Source: Elmis aenea (taxonomy: Eukaryota; Arthropoda; Insecta; Coleoptera; Elmidae). Taken from it: a DNA stretch of 64,000 bases. Positions 49,170 through 61,597 of the stretch are shown in pieces (position 1 is the first letter of the stretch; the number at the start of each line of letters is the position of its first letter). A model generated the notes under the pieces. It ran no database searches. It had not been told where the DNA came from and was given only the letters and a program-made list of their open reading frames with translations. Position numbers and translations under genes: made by a program. The stretch is from assembly GCA_947652605.1 (NCBI GenBank), contig OX393578.1:61635415-61699414 (forward strand). Direction: 5' to 3'.

Positions 49170-50942
49170 CTACAATAATCGATTACCCTGTACATTCATT
49201 TTATTATTTATTCCAATTTTTGTCTGTCGTTTCGATTCCTCTTTGAACGCTATCGTATTCACTTTCTTTTCTATTCGTCGTTCCCTTCTGTACTCTCTCA
49301 AATTTTGTTTCCTTTCTTTCCTCTGTTCTGGCGTTTCATCTTTGGGTCGTATAGACAAAACGGATAAGTTAGAAATAATGGACTGACCCCCTACAGATTT
49401 TCCTACATTGCTCGTTAAAGTGTCGTTCTGTTCGTTCAGTCTAGATAAAGCTTTAGCTGTTAGTTTATTTGAGTTAAGCGCATCGATGGGCATTCCCGTG
49501 CGCATGTTAATTTTTATTCTCGGTTGCTGAAACGATAAGAAAATAATTGAGGAGTTGCAATATAAAAATTACATCGCCCAATCTAATCGTAAAAATGTGA
49601 TCTTCATGCATACCTTTAGTTCCACAATTAATTTCGGATGATTATAAATATTTGAGTAGGTACTAAGGATCGATTCGCAATCCCATTTTTCTTTTTCCTT
49701 CAATTCTATGGGCATTAATTCTTCCTCTGCATCGCTATTATCGTTTTGTTGATTTACACGTGCTGCTAAGATATCTTTATCCAACTGTTCCTTTCTCCTG
49801 TCTTTCTCAAACTCTTCGGCAAACTTAAGCAGTATCTCCGACGTTTCAGGGACATCCCCTTCTATTTCTTCACAATCTAATGCTCCAATTTCGTTTTCAT
49901 CGTAACCAGTAAACATCTAAAGCAATACAAGTGGTTAATATTCGTTTATTAGCCCGCTAGAACATTTTTAATGCTATATTTTGAAAAATACATGTTTAGA
50001 TACTGTAGATTCCCCATTCTTGATTAAGCTGTAACAGAAAAAAATTAAGAAAACCTACTAACTTGTTCGAATCGATCATCTAATAAAGTTAATTGTTCAT
50101 TTCGCTTGATAACTGAACTGCTCATTGAATATTCGGTAAAACGGGACTTGGTTTCTTCATCTTTGAATGTATATTGTGGCCCATCCAAAGATCCAACTTC
50201 GTCCATATCTTCCGAGTCTTGGAAATCTGAATTAATATCAGACTGATCATCTTCATCTGAACATTCGGCATCAGCTAGCTCCATAAAATTATCTTCTAAT
50301 TCATTATCAGGGTCGTCGAAATCGAAATCATCATCCATTGCAGCCACTACATCAGGATCTAAATCCAATCTAAGCCCTGTAAACAATAATTACTTGTGAC
50401 AATTTTACGGAGATGCGCTTGAATGAATCTTACGCTTTGTTAATAAACAAGAAAATTACCTGATTGTGGGGCTGCTTTATTTAATAATCCTACATCTTCT
50501 TCAACTTCTGAAGCAAATACTGAACTCGGCAACTTTAACTTCGATTCTACGGGTTTTTCCGTCTTTTGTTCAGCTTGTATCCATTCGATTGTGTTATTTA
50601 CGTCACGCAAATGTTGCAAATAGTTATATTCATCATCAAAAAATATTCCAAACTTCTGTTGCTCATCGATACGTTTTTTATGATCTGATGACTGCAATAA
50701 TAAATATAGAAACGTACTGAATGTTATTACAAACACAATATGAATACCTTTGCTTTTTCTTTAATCGGTAAAAGTACATGTTGTGGAGCCTTTTCATCAG
50801 CTGCTAAAGGATCTTGTTGACTTCTGTGAACCAGATGAAAAGTAACAGAATTCTTTTTGTCGATAAATTTTTTTGACTTTTTTGGCTGCAAAAAATTTAA
50901 TGTTTACTTCATTACGTTAAGATCAAATATAATGCTCACCAT
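49170..50942 (-). CDS. Ltv1: 40S ribosome biogenesis factor LTV1
   Basis: Late pre-40S assembly factor needed for correct placement of small-subunit head proteins and nuclear export. Six exons: 50940-50942, 50748-50885, 50460-50691, 50063-50376, 49614-49916, 49170-49526; 1347 bases, 448 residues. The first coding exon is just the ATG before the GTGAGC donor. Then KKSKKFIDKKNSVTFHLVHR, the LTV1 N-terminal hallmark, then FDDEYNYLQHLRD, an acidic DDDFDFDDPDNELEDNF region, FTEYSMSSSVIKRNEQLTLL and a basic C-terminus with RKERKQNLREYRRERR. The minimal first exon is unusual but common in this family of splice structures. Confidence 0.94.
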
Positions 50943-51879
50943 TTTTTATTTATTGCTTTTAATTTTGTTACAAATAAAAATTATACAATATTTTGGCTGT
51001 TCAGGCACGTGTAATAATATAATTTTAACCTTTTAGTGTCAACTTGACATTTCGCGTAGTACCTTATTCCCAATGTATCTAAATTGTAAACTCACGGAAG
51101 GAAACAGTCGACAACACTGAGTATTTCCATAGAAAAAAATACTCCTAATAATTTTTTAATATAGTCATACTTTTTATTTTTTTATGTACAAATTACATTT
51201 TGATTGTGATAATTAATATTAATTTAGAATGTTTGATTCTAACAACTTATGCAATAGTGTTATTAATAATAATTATTAAAAAATCAAGAACATATTAAAT
51301 AAGTTACAATATTTATTTTTAACAATTTTGTAAACATTACAAGATTTTAGAGCTAAATAATATGCCATATATTTTACACAATATTTTTAGAATCGAAAAC
51401 ATACCAAAACTAATTTCATATCTTGCTTTTATTAAACGACACCATTACATTACAAAATTCGAAGGATAATTGACAAAACATGCAAAAGTGGATTAAACAG
51501 AATAAAAATTATTTTACAAGAATATTTTTATACTAGTCAACAGTTTCGCAACTGCCATATCACAAAGAACGTAATAATTTAAAAGAAATTAATAAAAACT
51601 CAAATATATTTTAATACTTTTGACTGATACCGACAAAAAAAAAAGACCATACTTAATGCTAAAACCCTTTTCTCCTCTTGATAAACTATGTACAATAATA
51701 CAAATTGAAATGTGAAACAGGGAAACGTTAGTTAATATTGAAATATGTGAATATATACGTAATGCACTTACATTCTAATAACTAAATTACTGCAAGCAAT
51801 ATATAAATAGAAATTCATAAATAATTTTTCTGCCAACAAAAACCACAATTTTAAAATGTTTTAAAATCCTTACAAAAAT
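50943..51879. other. LTV1 promoter and Barentsz 3' flank
   Basis: AT-rich 0.94 kb between the LTV1 start and the Barentsz stop (both genes on the minus strand). It should hold the LTV1 promoter and the Barentsz 3' UTR. No other feature recognised. Confidence 0.5.
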
Positions 51880-54419
51880 TTATTGTTGAATAGCTAAATC
51901 TTCATAGTTGTTGTTGTCGATGAAATGGCCGGTGTCGTCTCCGGGCGAAGGTGTTTCTCTTTGATTGCTTGTTCGACCTCTTCCTCTAGGTTCTTGAGGG
52001 GGCGGTGGTAATATGGGTATAGCAGCTTTCGGTCGCTTAAGCGGTACGGGTCGCTGAGTTATCTGTTGACTCTGCGTGGAATAATACGTTGTTCCTCCTT
52101 GACACTGATACAATTCCGCTTGCTGATTCTGTAATACATCGAAAATAATTGTTTAAAATACCGAGTAAATCGTTTTGAAACTGTAGAATGATCGATCTTC
52201 AACTTACCACGGGTGGAAACTGCTGATGTTGAAGGTGGTAAGGTGGCTGCGGAAACTGTGGTTGATTTTGCACGTAATTAATGATTTGCGGCGGGGGTGG
52301 TATAAACGGAGGCGGGGCGACACTAGGCTGCAAGAAAGGAGGTGGGGCCGGTGGAAAGGGCGGTGCGAATTGTGGGGGAGCTTGCAAAATTGGGGTCGCT
52401 GTAACAGGTACCTGTTGGGGAATAGGAGGTAAAGGCGGGGGCGGTATTTGGGGCACCTGTGGAGTAGGTGCGTGGATCGGAGCTGCCTGTTGTAACATAC
52501 CTTGTTGCTGGGGGGGCGACTGACTCGGCTGATTATAATCTGAAAATTAATTGTAAGAGATAGAGGATTGGTTAAATCAACGAAACTTTTTAATCGTTGC
52601 ACTGTTTACTTACCTCCAGCATAATAAGGGGCTTGTTGAGTGAAAGGTGGTGCAGCTGTTTCCGGAAGAGACCTTTGCCGTAATGAACTGTATCGTTTCG
52701 AGCCCTTCTGTTCTGCTTGTAAACGTGGAGGGACGCTATTTTGCCTTTGATTGTTTTGTTTATTAATGGACTTGGACTTCCCATCTTGCAAATTTAATTT
52801 ATTTAAACTTCTCTCAACTTCATGGACGTTATTGTGTTGCGAACTCCTATTCGAATAATTCTGAGATTCGATTACTTCCCGTTCTTCCCTTTTATGACCC
52901 TTGGGCAGTATGGTTTGTTCAGATTTTGAGTTTCTGTACTGTCGTGATTTGGTGAAACCTCGACAATCGGAATCTCTTATTTCTTTTTTAACGTCAGGTT
53001 TGGGTTTTACAATTCTACCAGTACCGACCCGATGTTGTAGAGGTCTGTTATTGTATCGGTCGGATTGAGTGCCATACGAAGTACTTTTTATGCTGTCGTC
53101 TTGCTTGTTCCTCGAGAGATTACCTGAATTCTCGTATTCAATGACTGAAGCTTCACCCCTAAAGAAAACACTGGTAAAAAGGGAATATTATGGCATTTTG
53201 GTTCATATTTACTGATTTTTACTGGAAGAAATGGGTGTCTCATTATCGCTTTGGTAATCATCGTTATTGTCTTGAGCATCTTCTTCTTCGTTATCTTGAT
53301 TGGACAGTGCAGGAAATTCTTCATCTTTTGATCTAGGCGACTTCGGATTAATTCGGACCGGTTTTAAAGGTTTGTAGGCATCTTCGTCTTCCCAATTTCG
53401 TGTGTATTTGTTGGGACCACGGCTAAAATGTTCATTAATAATTTCAATTAATAATTTAGTGTTTTATTTTTATGTGCAAGGCACAAAGCAAACTGTACTT
53501 TAAAAATAAACAGTAAATGTTTAAGCACATTGGAATAATAAAAAATTTTCTTTACCCATAGCGTCTTCTTCTTCGGGCCCTTGGTGGTCCATCTTCATTT
53601 CGAATATCATATCCATAAATGGCAACAAGTTCTGAACGACTTTTTGGGGCTTGTTCGTTATCGTTATATCGATCATGACCCCACCTTTCCTTTTTCTCCA
53701 TCCACACATTCTTTTTGGTTTGTTTATCTGGCTTCTCTACGACTTCTTTGCTTTCTCTGTAAATCCAAAATGTTCATTTATATTTAATAGAGCATGCTAA
53801 CCATTGTTAGATTTTAATACTGTGGGCGTACAAAAATATTTTATCTACTTACTCTTCAAGTGTCCTATCATCATGTTCATAAAATGTCCCTCGTTTAGGT
53901 ATATACTGTGGATTCTTTTTATCTTCATCATCATCGACCTTTTTTGAAGGTGTACTCTCTTGTCCATCTCCTTCCTCGCGTTCTAATACAACACTAGAAT
54001 TACTTTCCGAATCGCTTTGATCGTTTGCCTCCTTATCTGCATCATGGGCCGCTTCGTTATCTCCATCTTCATGTTCACTAGAGTTATCCGCGCTGTCTAT
54101 ACTTTCGTATTCCGAATCGTTCTGGGATCCTTTCATACTGTCTGGTGCTAAAGCTTTGTCTTCCAAGACTTCCTGAAATAATATCCCAACTGAGAAGTGT
54201 AATTCAACATCACCTTGATAATTAAATAAAATCTGATGGTTGTGCTCCAATTAATTCTGAACTTTTGACCTGATTAAACTTAAATGTACATTTGCTCTAC
54301 AAACTTTATTATTGAAAGTACTGGGAAAAGTTACCTACATTTTTGCTAGTGTTGACTGAAGGTTCGTTTTCTTCGATTATAGGTACTCTATTTTCAGCAC
54401 TTTCTAGTACTTCTTCCAT
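51880..54419 (-). CDS. btz: Exon junction complex subunit Barentsz (CASC3/MLN51)
   Basis: Binds eIF4A3 and RNA in the exon junction complex, acting in mRNA localisation and decay. Seven exons: 54339-54419, 53853-54172, 53556-53756, 53213-53422, 52614-53158, 52208-52539, 51880-52128; 1938 bases, 645 residues. The SELOR region is unmistakable: NPQYIPKRGTFYEHDDR, then WGHDRYNDNEQAPKSRSELV and IYGYDIRNEDGPPRARRR. An acidic Ser-rich N-terminus precedes it; the C-terminus has KRYSSLRQRSLPE and TTYYSTQSQQ segments and long Pro-rich stretches, as in CASC3. The intron between the first two exons uses a GTAGGT donor, chosen to keep phase. Confidence 0.93.
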
Positions 54420-55129
54420 AATTCATCTAAAACTTTAACTTTTCTGGTCTGACGGATGGTCAAGCGAATGCCCAAGATCACTGAACATATTATCACTTAA
54501 GTTACGACTTACGTCACGACGATCTACCTATACCTGTACGTAAAATACAAAGAAGGATATGGTATGTAGTTGTGGCTAGCTTAGTGCATATAAACGCTCT
54601 GTGACGGAGGTTATGTTTCCAACAGAGGATGTCAAAATGTTTACGAAGTAAAAACTGCAGGGCACGAAAAGGTGCGAAATTTAAAAGTCTTCAAAATGAT
54701 TTTCGATTAGGGCATAGTTCTCTTATATTTCTATTACCATTTAATAGCTGAAGTTTGGTCTCTTTAAAAATTTAAAGTCCAAATATTCATGTCGTTTCCA
54801 AAGAAAACACAACTAATGCATCAAATATCTTTATTTTTTGACTGCCTGTACGTTTTTCTGTAGTTCGTCCATAATTATCCTACTACTGTCTTCAAAATTT
54901 GGTTCGCGGTGTCATCCTTTTTAACTGTACTTTTTTTCTTTGCATTCAACCTATTCACATATCTGACGAGGAGTTTTTCAATCATAATATACAAATCCAT
55001 CAACAAATCGTTTGTTTATAGATTTCAGATTAATAGTATCTATTAATTCGAAGTATCTTTTTTTTTATATTGAAACTCAAACATTTTGTTTACAAGTTTG
55101 GAGAGTATTAAAAATTTAGTAAACAATAT
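54420..55129. other. Barentsz 5' flank
   Basis: Contains the Barentsz promoter and 5' UTR. No additional gene or array seen. Confidence 0.5.
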
Positions 55130-55660
55130 TAGGGTGACCAGAATCGCTATGCCTAAAGTAGAACACATTACAAAATAACTGAAGATTTAAGGTCATGACG
55201 AATAATCAGATTTTTGAGTTTTACCCCTATCGTTTAAAATAAGAAATTACACGAAGTGTACGTAATTAAAGAGTTGGTAAATTTCAATGACCTTGAAAGT
55301 TCAACTATTGTTATTATAGTTATCGTCGATATTTTAATGATGTCGATAACTTATCGACATCATTAAAATAATAATAAATAGTAAACTCAATTGTTCTTCA
55401 AGTTTTAAAATTAACAATACAATAATAAAAAAACAAAGATAACAGAAAAATAGCTAGGTGCATTAAGAGTTTAATAAAATATTTGAATTTGTGCCTTGCA
55501 ATTTTCATTAAATGAAATAAGTTTTTATATTTGTATTTTTATCGGAAAAATATAAAGTAGGACATTTACGCTTTTTTCTTGGAGAGGTAGGGGTAGGACA
55601 GAGGACAAAAGGTTTAATTGTAGGACACGTCCTTCCAAAGTAAAACAGGTGGTCACCCTA
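55130..55660. mobile_element. hAT-type MITE, TAGGGTGACCA ends
   Basis: 531 bp with termini TAGGGTGACCA / TGGTCACCCTA and perfect 8-bp flanking duplications AACAATAT (55122-55129 and 55661-55668). Contains a perfect internal palindrome at about 55330-55368 (ATTTTAATGATGTCGATAA and its complement) and GTAGGAC sub-terminal repeats. Same termini as the element at 16134-16640. Confidence 0.9.
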
Positions 55661-55680
55661 AACAATATGGCACTCAAAGA

Positions 55681-56085
55681 TTATTGTGTTTTGAATAACA
55701 GATGTAAATACATAATTCTAGTCAGCAAATAAATCGTATCAGCAATAAACAGCAATAGCAAAAGCATAAATAATGCTTTTCTGACCTTCACAATCACGAG
55801 ATTTTTTAAAATTAGGTAAACGTGTTTGCAGTGTACTGAGTGTAGTTTAGTCTCAATTAACGCAAGGAAATCACTACTAGTAGCTGAAGGCCCGATTAGT
55901 TGAATAAAAATCCAATCATGAATGAGCAGTAACCATAAATTAATACCAATACAGCAATACATCAGGGATATATTGTTCTGCACAGAAGCATTTTTAATAG
56001 TTGACGTTGTGATAGGTTTCAGGAAAAACATCTGGTGCCCTTGCCTTTTACGGATGGCATGCATTTTCTGAAATGTTTGTTCCAC
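55681..56085 (-). CDS. Hypothetical small membrane protein
   Basis: Open frame of 134 codons. Two hydrophobic segments are visible, ISLMYCCIGINLWLLLIH near residue 40 and ALFMLLLLLFIADTIYLLT near residue 105, separated by a charged, His/Cys-containing stretch. No family recognised, no neighbouring exons found, and the stop lies 12 bp from a transposon flank. It may be a chance frame or a transposon-adjacent exon. Confidence 0.25.
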   Translation of the reverse strand: MEQTFQKMHAIRKRQGHQMFFLKPITTSTIKNASVQNNISLMYCCIGINLWLLLIHDWIFIQLIGPSATSSDFLALIETKLHSVHCKHVYLILKNLVIVKVRKALFMLLLLLFIADTIYLLTRIMYLHLLFKTQ

Positions 56086-56198
56086 TCAACCACACATTCA
56101 TTGTTGCAATACAATAGTTAATTAAATTACTTATCATATATTTAATTATTTAAATTTATTGTTAAAACAACGTTTAATGGCTACCAAATCGTTTATAA

Positions 56199-57300
56199 AA
56201 CCGGTTTAAAATATTTTTTAAAGCTTTCCAAGATTTGTAAAAATTTGCTCACGTATACCTCTTCGGATTATTTTCTTGTCATTCAAAAATTTTGCAATTG
56301 CCTTTATTGTTTGTAGAAATGTTAAAAAAAATATTCAAGCAATAAATAAAGACTATTAATTAGTTAAGGAACCGATTAAAAATATCTTTATAGACCTCCA
56401 AAGTTTTTAATAATTTGCTAAGGTACACTCTTGGAATTTTTTCTTCAAACAAACTCAAAAATTTTAAGAAGGCTTTTATTGTTTTGTAGAAGTGGTAAAC
56501 AACATTAAAGCAATAAATAATAACTACAAATTCGTTCAGAAACCGATTAAAAATATTTTTTTTAGTCCTTCAAAGTTTTTAGAAAGTTGTAAACGTATAC
56601 ACGTGGAATTTTTTCTGTAAAAAAACCAACAACTCTGCAATTGTCTGTAGTGTTTGTAGAAATGTTAAAAAACATTCAGGCAATGCAAAACGACTATTAA
56701 TTCGTTTAGAAACCGATCAAAAATTTGTTTTTCCCAAGTGTATATCCCTGCAATTTTTCTTGTGAACAATTCAAACATTTTGCAGTGGCTTTTATTATTT
56801 GTAGAAATGTAAAATAACATTTAAGCTATGCATAACGACTATTAATTCCTTTAAAAACCGCTTAAAAATATGTTTTATAGCCCTCTACAATTTTCAAAAA
56901 TTTAGTAATTTATACCCTTGAAATATTATCTCGTAAAAAAATTAAAAAATTTGTAATTGCTTTTATCGTTTGTAGCAATGTTAAACAACATTAAAGCAAT
57001 GAAAAACAATTACAAATTCGTTTAGAAACCGATTAAAAATATTTTATACAGCCCTCCAAAGTTTACAAACATCTGCTTTGGAATTTTTTCTAGAATAAAA
57101 TTCAAAAAATCTGCAATAGCCTTTATTGTGCGTAGAAATAATAAAAAACATTAAAGCAATGTATAGCAACTAAGTTATCGTTGAGAAACCGATTAAAAAT
57201 ATCTATTATAGCCTTCCAAATTTTTCAAGTGCATAACTTTACCATCTTTTGGTCAAAATTTCATAGAAATGTTATTGGCTTTATTGTACATTTCCTAGGG
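56199..57300. repeat. Seven-unit degenerate ~168-bp tandem repeat
   Basis: ACCGATTAAAAATAT (with variants) recurs at about 56203, 56372, 56543, 56713, 56858, 57029 and 57189; each unit then has CCTCCAAAGTTT, a GGAATTTTTTCT block, a TTTATTGTTTGTAGAAATG block and ACATTAAAGCAAT. Spacing is 145-171 bp. Strongly diverged, so old. Not related in sequence to the 181-bp satellite at 3033. Confidence 0.85.
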
Positions 57301-58121
57301 TTCTGAACTACCCTGGCCCGACCAACTACACAATTTCAGTGTAGCGTCATCCTTTATAATTGTTCCTCTATCTTTGTTGTTTTTTACCTATAAGCGCTTA
57401 TTTTACGATAGTCCCAGTCATGTAATAAACAATCTGCCAAGACAGCTATTGTTGACAGACATAACCCAAACACAACGTCACACATGAACATTTTTCGAAC
57501 ATTTTGTTCTAAAACAAAGTCTTCATAAATTTCATTATTTTTAAGTGGTAGAGGGTGTTAGTCAATAACTTTATAAATTTCCTTTGCTTGCTAATTAAAT
57601 TTATCCTTTGACTTGTATGTTTCGGCTTACATCCCGTCATTTTAAGGTTTTTATTTAAACAAAAAAGTACTGATCAAAAAGTTAGCCATATTTCGATATT
57701 GTGATCTACTTTGACTGACGATTTAAAAAAATATTTCGATTAAAAAAGTACTAGCTAGTTATCTAAAACTTTGAATATGTTTCATTTGGTTTGTGCAAAT
57801 TTATAGTGCACGTTTTATAACGTACTTTTTTATATGTACTCTGCATTTTTATTCTTGCGTGTATCAAACTGCTTTATCATCAATCTTATTACGTAAACAA
57901 TAAGAGAAGGGCTTTAGAAGTGACATGATTTAAATTTATAATTGTTGTCGATGGTGAGTAATAGAGAGATAAAGAAACAAAGAATCCCAAGAATGGTTAA
58001 TGATCATCTGCCTACCTACAGATCTATATAAGAAAATCCAGGATATATAAAGGACATTTGTGATCATAATAGCAGCGAGTTGTGAGCGATCGAAATAGTT
58101 TTCATTGTTGAATTTTTCGCA
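57301..58121. promoter_or_regulatory. Upstream region of small secreted gene with TATA box
   Basis: TATATAAG near 58024 and a second TATATAAA near 58045 lie about 80-100 bp before the ATG at 58122, well placed for a TATA promoter with a short 5' UTR. The rest is AT-rich with no gene seen. Confidence 0.6.
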
Positions 58122-59695
58122 ATGCATTTATTGGTAGGTAACAGTGATATTATGTAAAAAGCAAGTTTTGTTTAAAAATATCGTATGCGTTTTAGGGAGT
58201 GTTTTGTTTTGTATTGGCCATGGCTTTTGTTTTTGCTGCACCATATCCAGAAAAATCTGTTGTGGCTCCAGCCCCACTGGCCAAACTTGCAGCGTGAGTT
58301 TTTTTTTAACCCATTTTGTTCCCTGATATTTGATCTATGTTTATTATTTATTTTTTACATCAATTTCTTATTTTTGCCACAGTTTGTAGAGTAGCTTAAG
58401 TTGATCAAAAAAAGGAAAATGCACGTTTGCATTTTTGGCGTTCCACCACCAAAAAAAGTTTTTCACTGTCTTATTTATTTGTTGCTATTTTCAAGACATG
58501 CCATCACTGTAGAAATCTATATTTATTTTAGTATATCGGACACAATTAATTTATGAATAGAATTTTGTAGTAATTTTGGTATTTTTGTAAAGAAAACCTA
58601 TTAATTTTCTAATGTCATATTATCATTGTTTTTAGTCCTCCGTTGCCCAAGAGTAGCAATTGATAGTTCTGAACAAAAGTAATCCAAGATTGTGACGATA
58701 TTTTCTAAACTTTCACAGAAAAGTAGTTATTAATTTTGAATATATACAGATTGTCATAAAAAATAAAAATACAATTTCTCCAAAAAAGTATATAATTGTG
58801 TCCTTCAAATGACATCTTAATAAAACTGCAACATTTATTTTATAAATAACTCGAAAAACAATGCAAGTACTAATTATAGTTAAAAAATTATAATTGTTTG
58901 GCGTTATACTTGAAAATTATGAATGTAACATTTCATTGTGTATATAAAGCAGGTTATCAAGAATATTAAAAAGGTAATCCAACACAAATTAATCAATTTA
59001 CATAAAAACAAAATAAATGTTCTAACCTTATACGATTTTGATCAGCGACGATTAAAAACTAAGAGATTATTATGCTATAACTCAAAAACTAGGGAAGATA
59101 GTCATAGCTAAGTACCCTCTTATTTTAATTAAAATCTCTAAATTTCTCTTCCGATTAGGATAACAAGTAAATTATAAAAACTTGTTAACAATTAATCTCG
59201 TAAACGGATGTAGATATTGTATTTCCTTTTAAGCAAGGTATGTTAACAGTTTTGTGTAGCTTTGTTGTATAATCAAAATTGCATCGAAAATGGATTACCT
59301 TGTGTAATCGGCTTCTCTGTCGCTTATTATAAAATATTAAGCATACTTTTAAATTTAACTGCCTTTTATGTCGATTGATAATATGGGAACATAATTAGGA
59401 TAACTTTGCTTATTATATTAGTAGAAATTGTAACATTAAAAATTAATCCATGACATATTTTTTGTAGCACATTGAATGCTTCGCATAAATTTGTGATCCA
59501 CATACGAAACCGGTTAAGAATCGACGGTTTATAAGACACGCGACTTTTTTATTCACCTTGTAATTTGGTTTCAGCAGTAATGAACCAAAAAGTGAGGGAC
59601 TGGAAGCTTCAGAAAGTGCCTATCTAGCGTATCCATACTATGCATATCCATTTTATAGGTATCCCCTGTACCACCCATACGTTGTCGTTGGATAA
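58122..59695 (+). CDS. Small secreted protein, Tyr/Pro-rich tail
   Basis: Function not recognised; resembles short insect cuticular or neuropeptide-like precursors in form only. Exons 58122-58133, 58196-58293 and 59575-59695 give 76 residues: a hydrophobic signal peptide (LLGVFCFVLAMAFVFA), then APYPEKSVVAPAPLAKLA, an acidic linker, and a tail rich in Tyr-Pro (YPYYAYPFYRYPLYHPY). A second possible last exon, 58636-58663, joins in the same phase and ends the protein at 45 residues (APPLPKSSN). The tiny 12-base first coding exon ends before the signal-peptide core, a layout usual for insect cuticle genes. A TATA box lies upstream and AATAAA near 59828. Confidence 0.75.
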
Positions 59696-60134
59696 TGAGA
59701 AAACAATGGAAGTTTTGTTTATGATGCATTAATTTGTTCTTAATTGTTTTTGTACTTCTTTTTTTTTCTACCTACACTAGAAATTTATTGTTAATACGTT
59801 GGCTACATATTTGTTAACTAACTTTAAATAAATGTTTACGAGAGTTTATTTTCTTTATCAACACATCCTTATGCAAGTGGAAAAAAAACCACAACCTTCT
59901 TAATGTACAAGTTTATTTGAACTTGCATGCGTTCTAGCAAGCTATTTTGACGAATTTAACATTTTTGAGAACTGGCTGTTAACGCCTCAGTTCCAAAACG
60001 AAACTATCGGCTCAATTCTTCATAATTTAGAAGGCTAAAATGTCATTATGGTTGACAGTTTGATACGACTGATAAAACGAAATGGCTAAACCTGTAAAGT
60101 TTGTTCACATGTTATTATCGTAACAGCTCTAATA
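59696..60134. other. Short intergenic gap
   Basis: 3' UTR of the secreted-protein gene and 5' flank of the protease homologue. Nothing else seen. Confidence 0.5.
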
Positions 60135-61597
60135 ATGTTTGTATTGCAGAACAGTTGTTGGCTAGGTAGAACTCCCCTTGAAACTGCCTTTATCCTCGTT
60201 CTTATTGTAGCTGTTCCGTTTTTAATAGCTATGATAAGTATGTATGGGTATTTCCTGTTCTCTTCATCGAGTTCTATAAACTGCGAAGAATATTGCGAAG
60301 ACTTGGCTACTGATTGTAAGTTAAAATTTATGATTCAATGTTTGATGGTTAACAATCTAAAGGCGAGTCTCCATGCAGACTCGCCTTTATGGTGTTTTTG
60401 ATGGGTGATAGTTCATTCGACATATTCATGTAGGGTTCCTCGTTCATTTTTCTATTCCCGGGAGTCGAGCCTTTAAATCCCGGAAAGTCCCGGACTTTTT
60501 TTTCCAAGACGTGGCTTCGATTTTAATAATTTTAGAGGAAGGAACTAATAGTCAAAAGTTTGTTTTAACAACATTTATTTAAATTTAAACAAAAAAGAAA
60601 CCACGTTAATATTTAATAATCTAAAATAGTTTTTTTTTCATAGATATCTTTATTCAAACAAAATTAGAAAAATCTCAGTAGTAAAAATTTGAACTGTATA
60701 ATAAAAATTGTATTAAAGTTCGAGTCTTGGATACTTTTTTCCGGAACTACAAAAAAAAAGAGTGATTCCCGGGGCAAACCCCTACTCACGTGCAATACAA
60801 GATTTCAATATTTTTTCACGATTGTACGTTCCTTCACAGCCAGAGACATTCCATCACCTAACTCGAGTAAGGCAAGACGCATTGTTGAACCACCGGTCGA
60901 AACTACAAAATATCCCTTCATAGCATCGGTTTTGGAAAACGTTTACATCGATGAACCCAATGAGCTACGCTACTTATGTTCGGCAGCTATCGTCAGCTAC
61001 CAGTGGGTGCTGACATGCAGTGAATGTGTGCGGGTTAAAAACAGAAATTACGAGAACGTCGAGGGAGTTTTCGTACGGGCAGGATCAGATTATTGGTCGA
61101 AAGGCGGATCGATCAGTAATATAAATCAGATTGTGTTCCCTGCGAAAAACAGACGCGAGTTTCCCACGATAGCGGCGATCGAGTTGAAGACTCCTTTTCC
61201 CACGATTCCTAACATCAAACCGATAGCGCTATCAAGATCGACCATGTTTAACGAAATGGAAAAGGCCAACTCGTTCGGATGGACCAGTAATGATTCTGTG
61301 CCACTGAGATTTCGCCAGAAGAATGCGCCTGTAAGGCGCAAGGAGATAATCATATTCAAAAACAACGATTGCACGAAATTGTTTTCGACAAAAACGAATG
61401 TGTTTTGTGGTTCCGTAATAAGACCCACATCGGAATGCACCTATGATCATGGTTATCCCCTGATTAGGTGGGGATATTTGCTGGGTATCCATATCGGGGA
61501 GAACTGTGACAAAACGTTAAATGTTACGATTCATAGTTATGAAAATGTGGTCACTCATTTGAAATGGTTATTAGATATTAGTGACGTATCAATTTAA
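60135..61597 (+). CDS. Membrane-anchored inactive serine protease homologue
   Basis: Two exons, 60135-60315 and 60840-61597, give 312 residues. A hydrophobic segment (AFILVLIVAVPFLIAMIS) near residue 20 suggests a type II membrane protein; a Ser-rich stem and CEEYCEDLATDC follow. The rest has a chymotrypsin-like fold pattern: the start corresponds to RIVEPPVETTKYPFIAS; the usual TAAHC is VLTCSECV, the usual DIALLKL is TIAAIELK, and the usual GDSGGPL is YDHGYPLI, so His, Asp and Ser of the triad are all replaced. Cys near WVLTC and CGS/CTY are kept. Such homologues act as binding partners or cofactors rather than enzymes. The start follows a splice-acceptor-like CAG, so an upstream exon is possible. 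Confidence 0.75.
60358..60389. repeat. Short perfect hairpin in protease-homologue intron
   Basis: TAAAGGCGAGTCT and its exact complement AGACTCGCCTTTA face each other around a 6-base loop. It lies in the intron 60316-60839. Beyond it, GTAGGGTTCC near 60430 and ACCCCTACTCAC near 60778 may be decayed ends of an inserted element, but this is uncertain. Confidence 0.7.

Noticed and set aside
60370..60390. Hairpin as a bacterial-type terminator
   Set aside because: The context is a eukaryotic intron and no U-tract follows.
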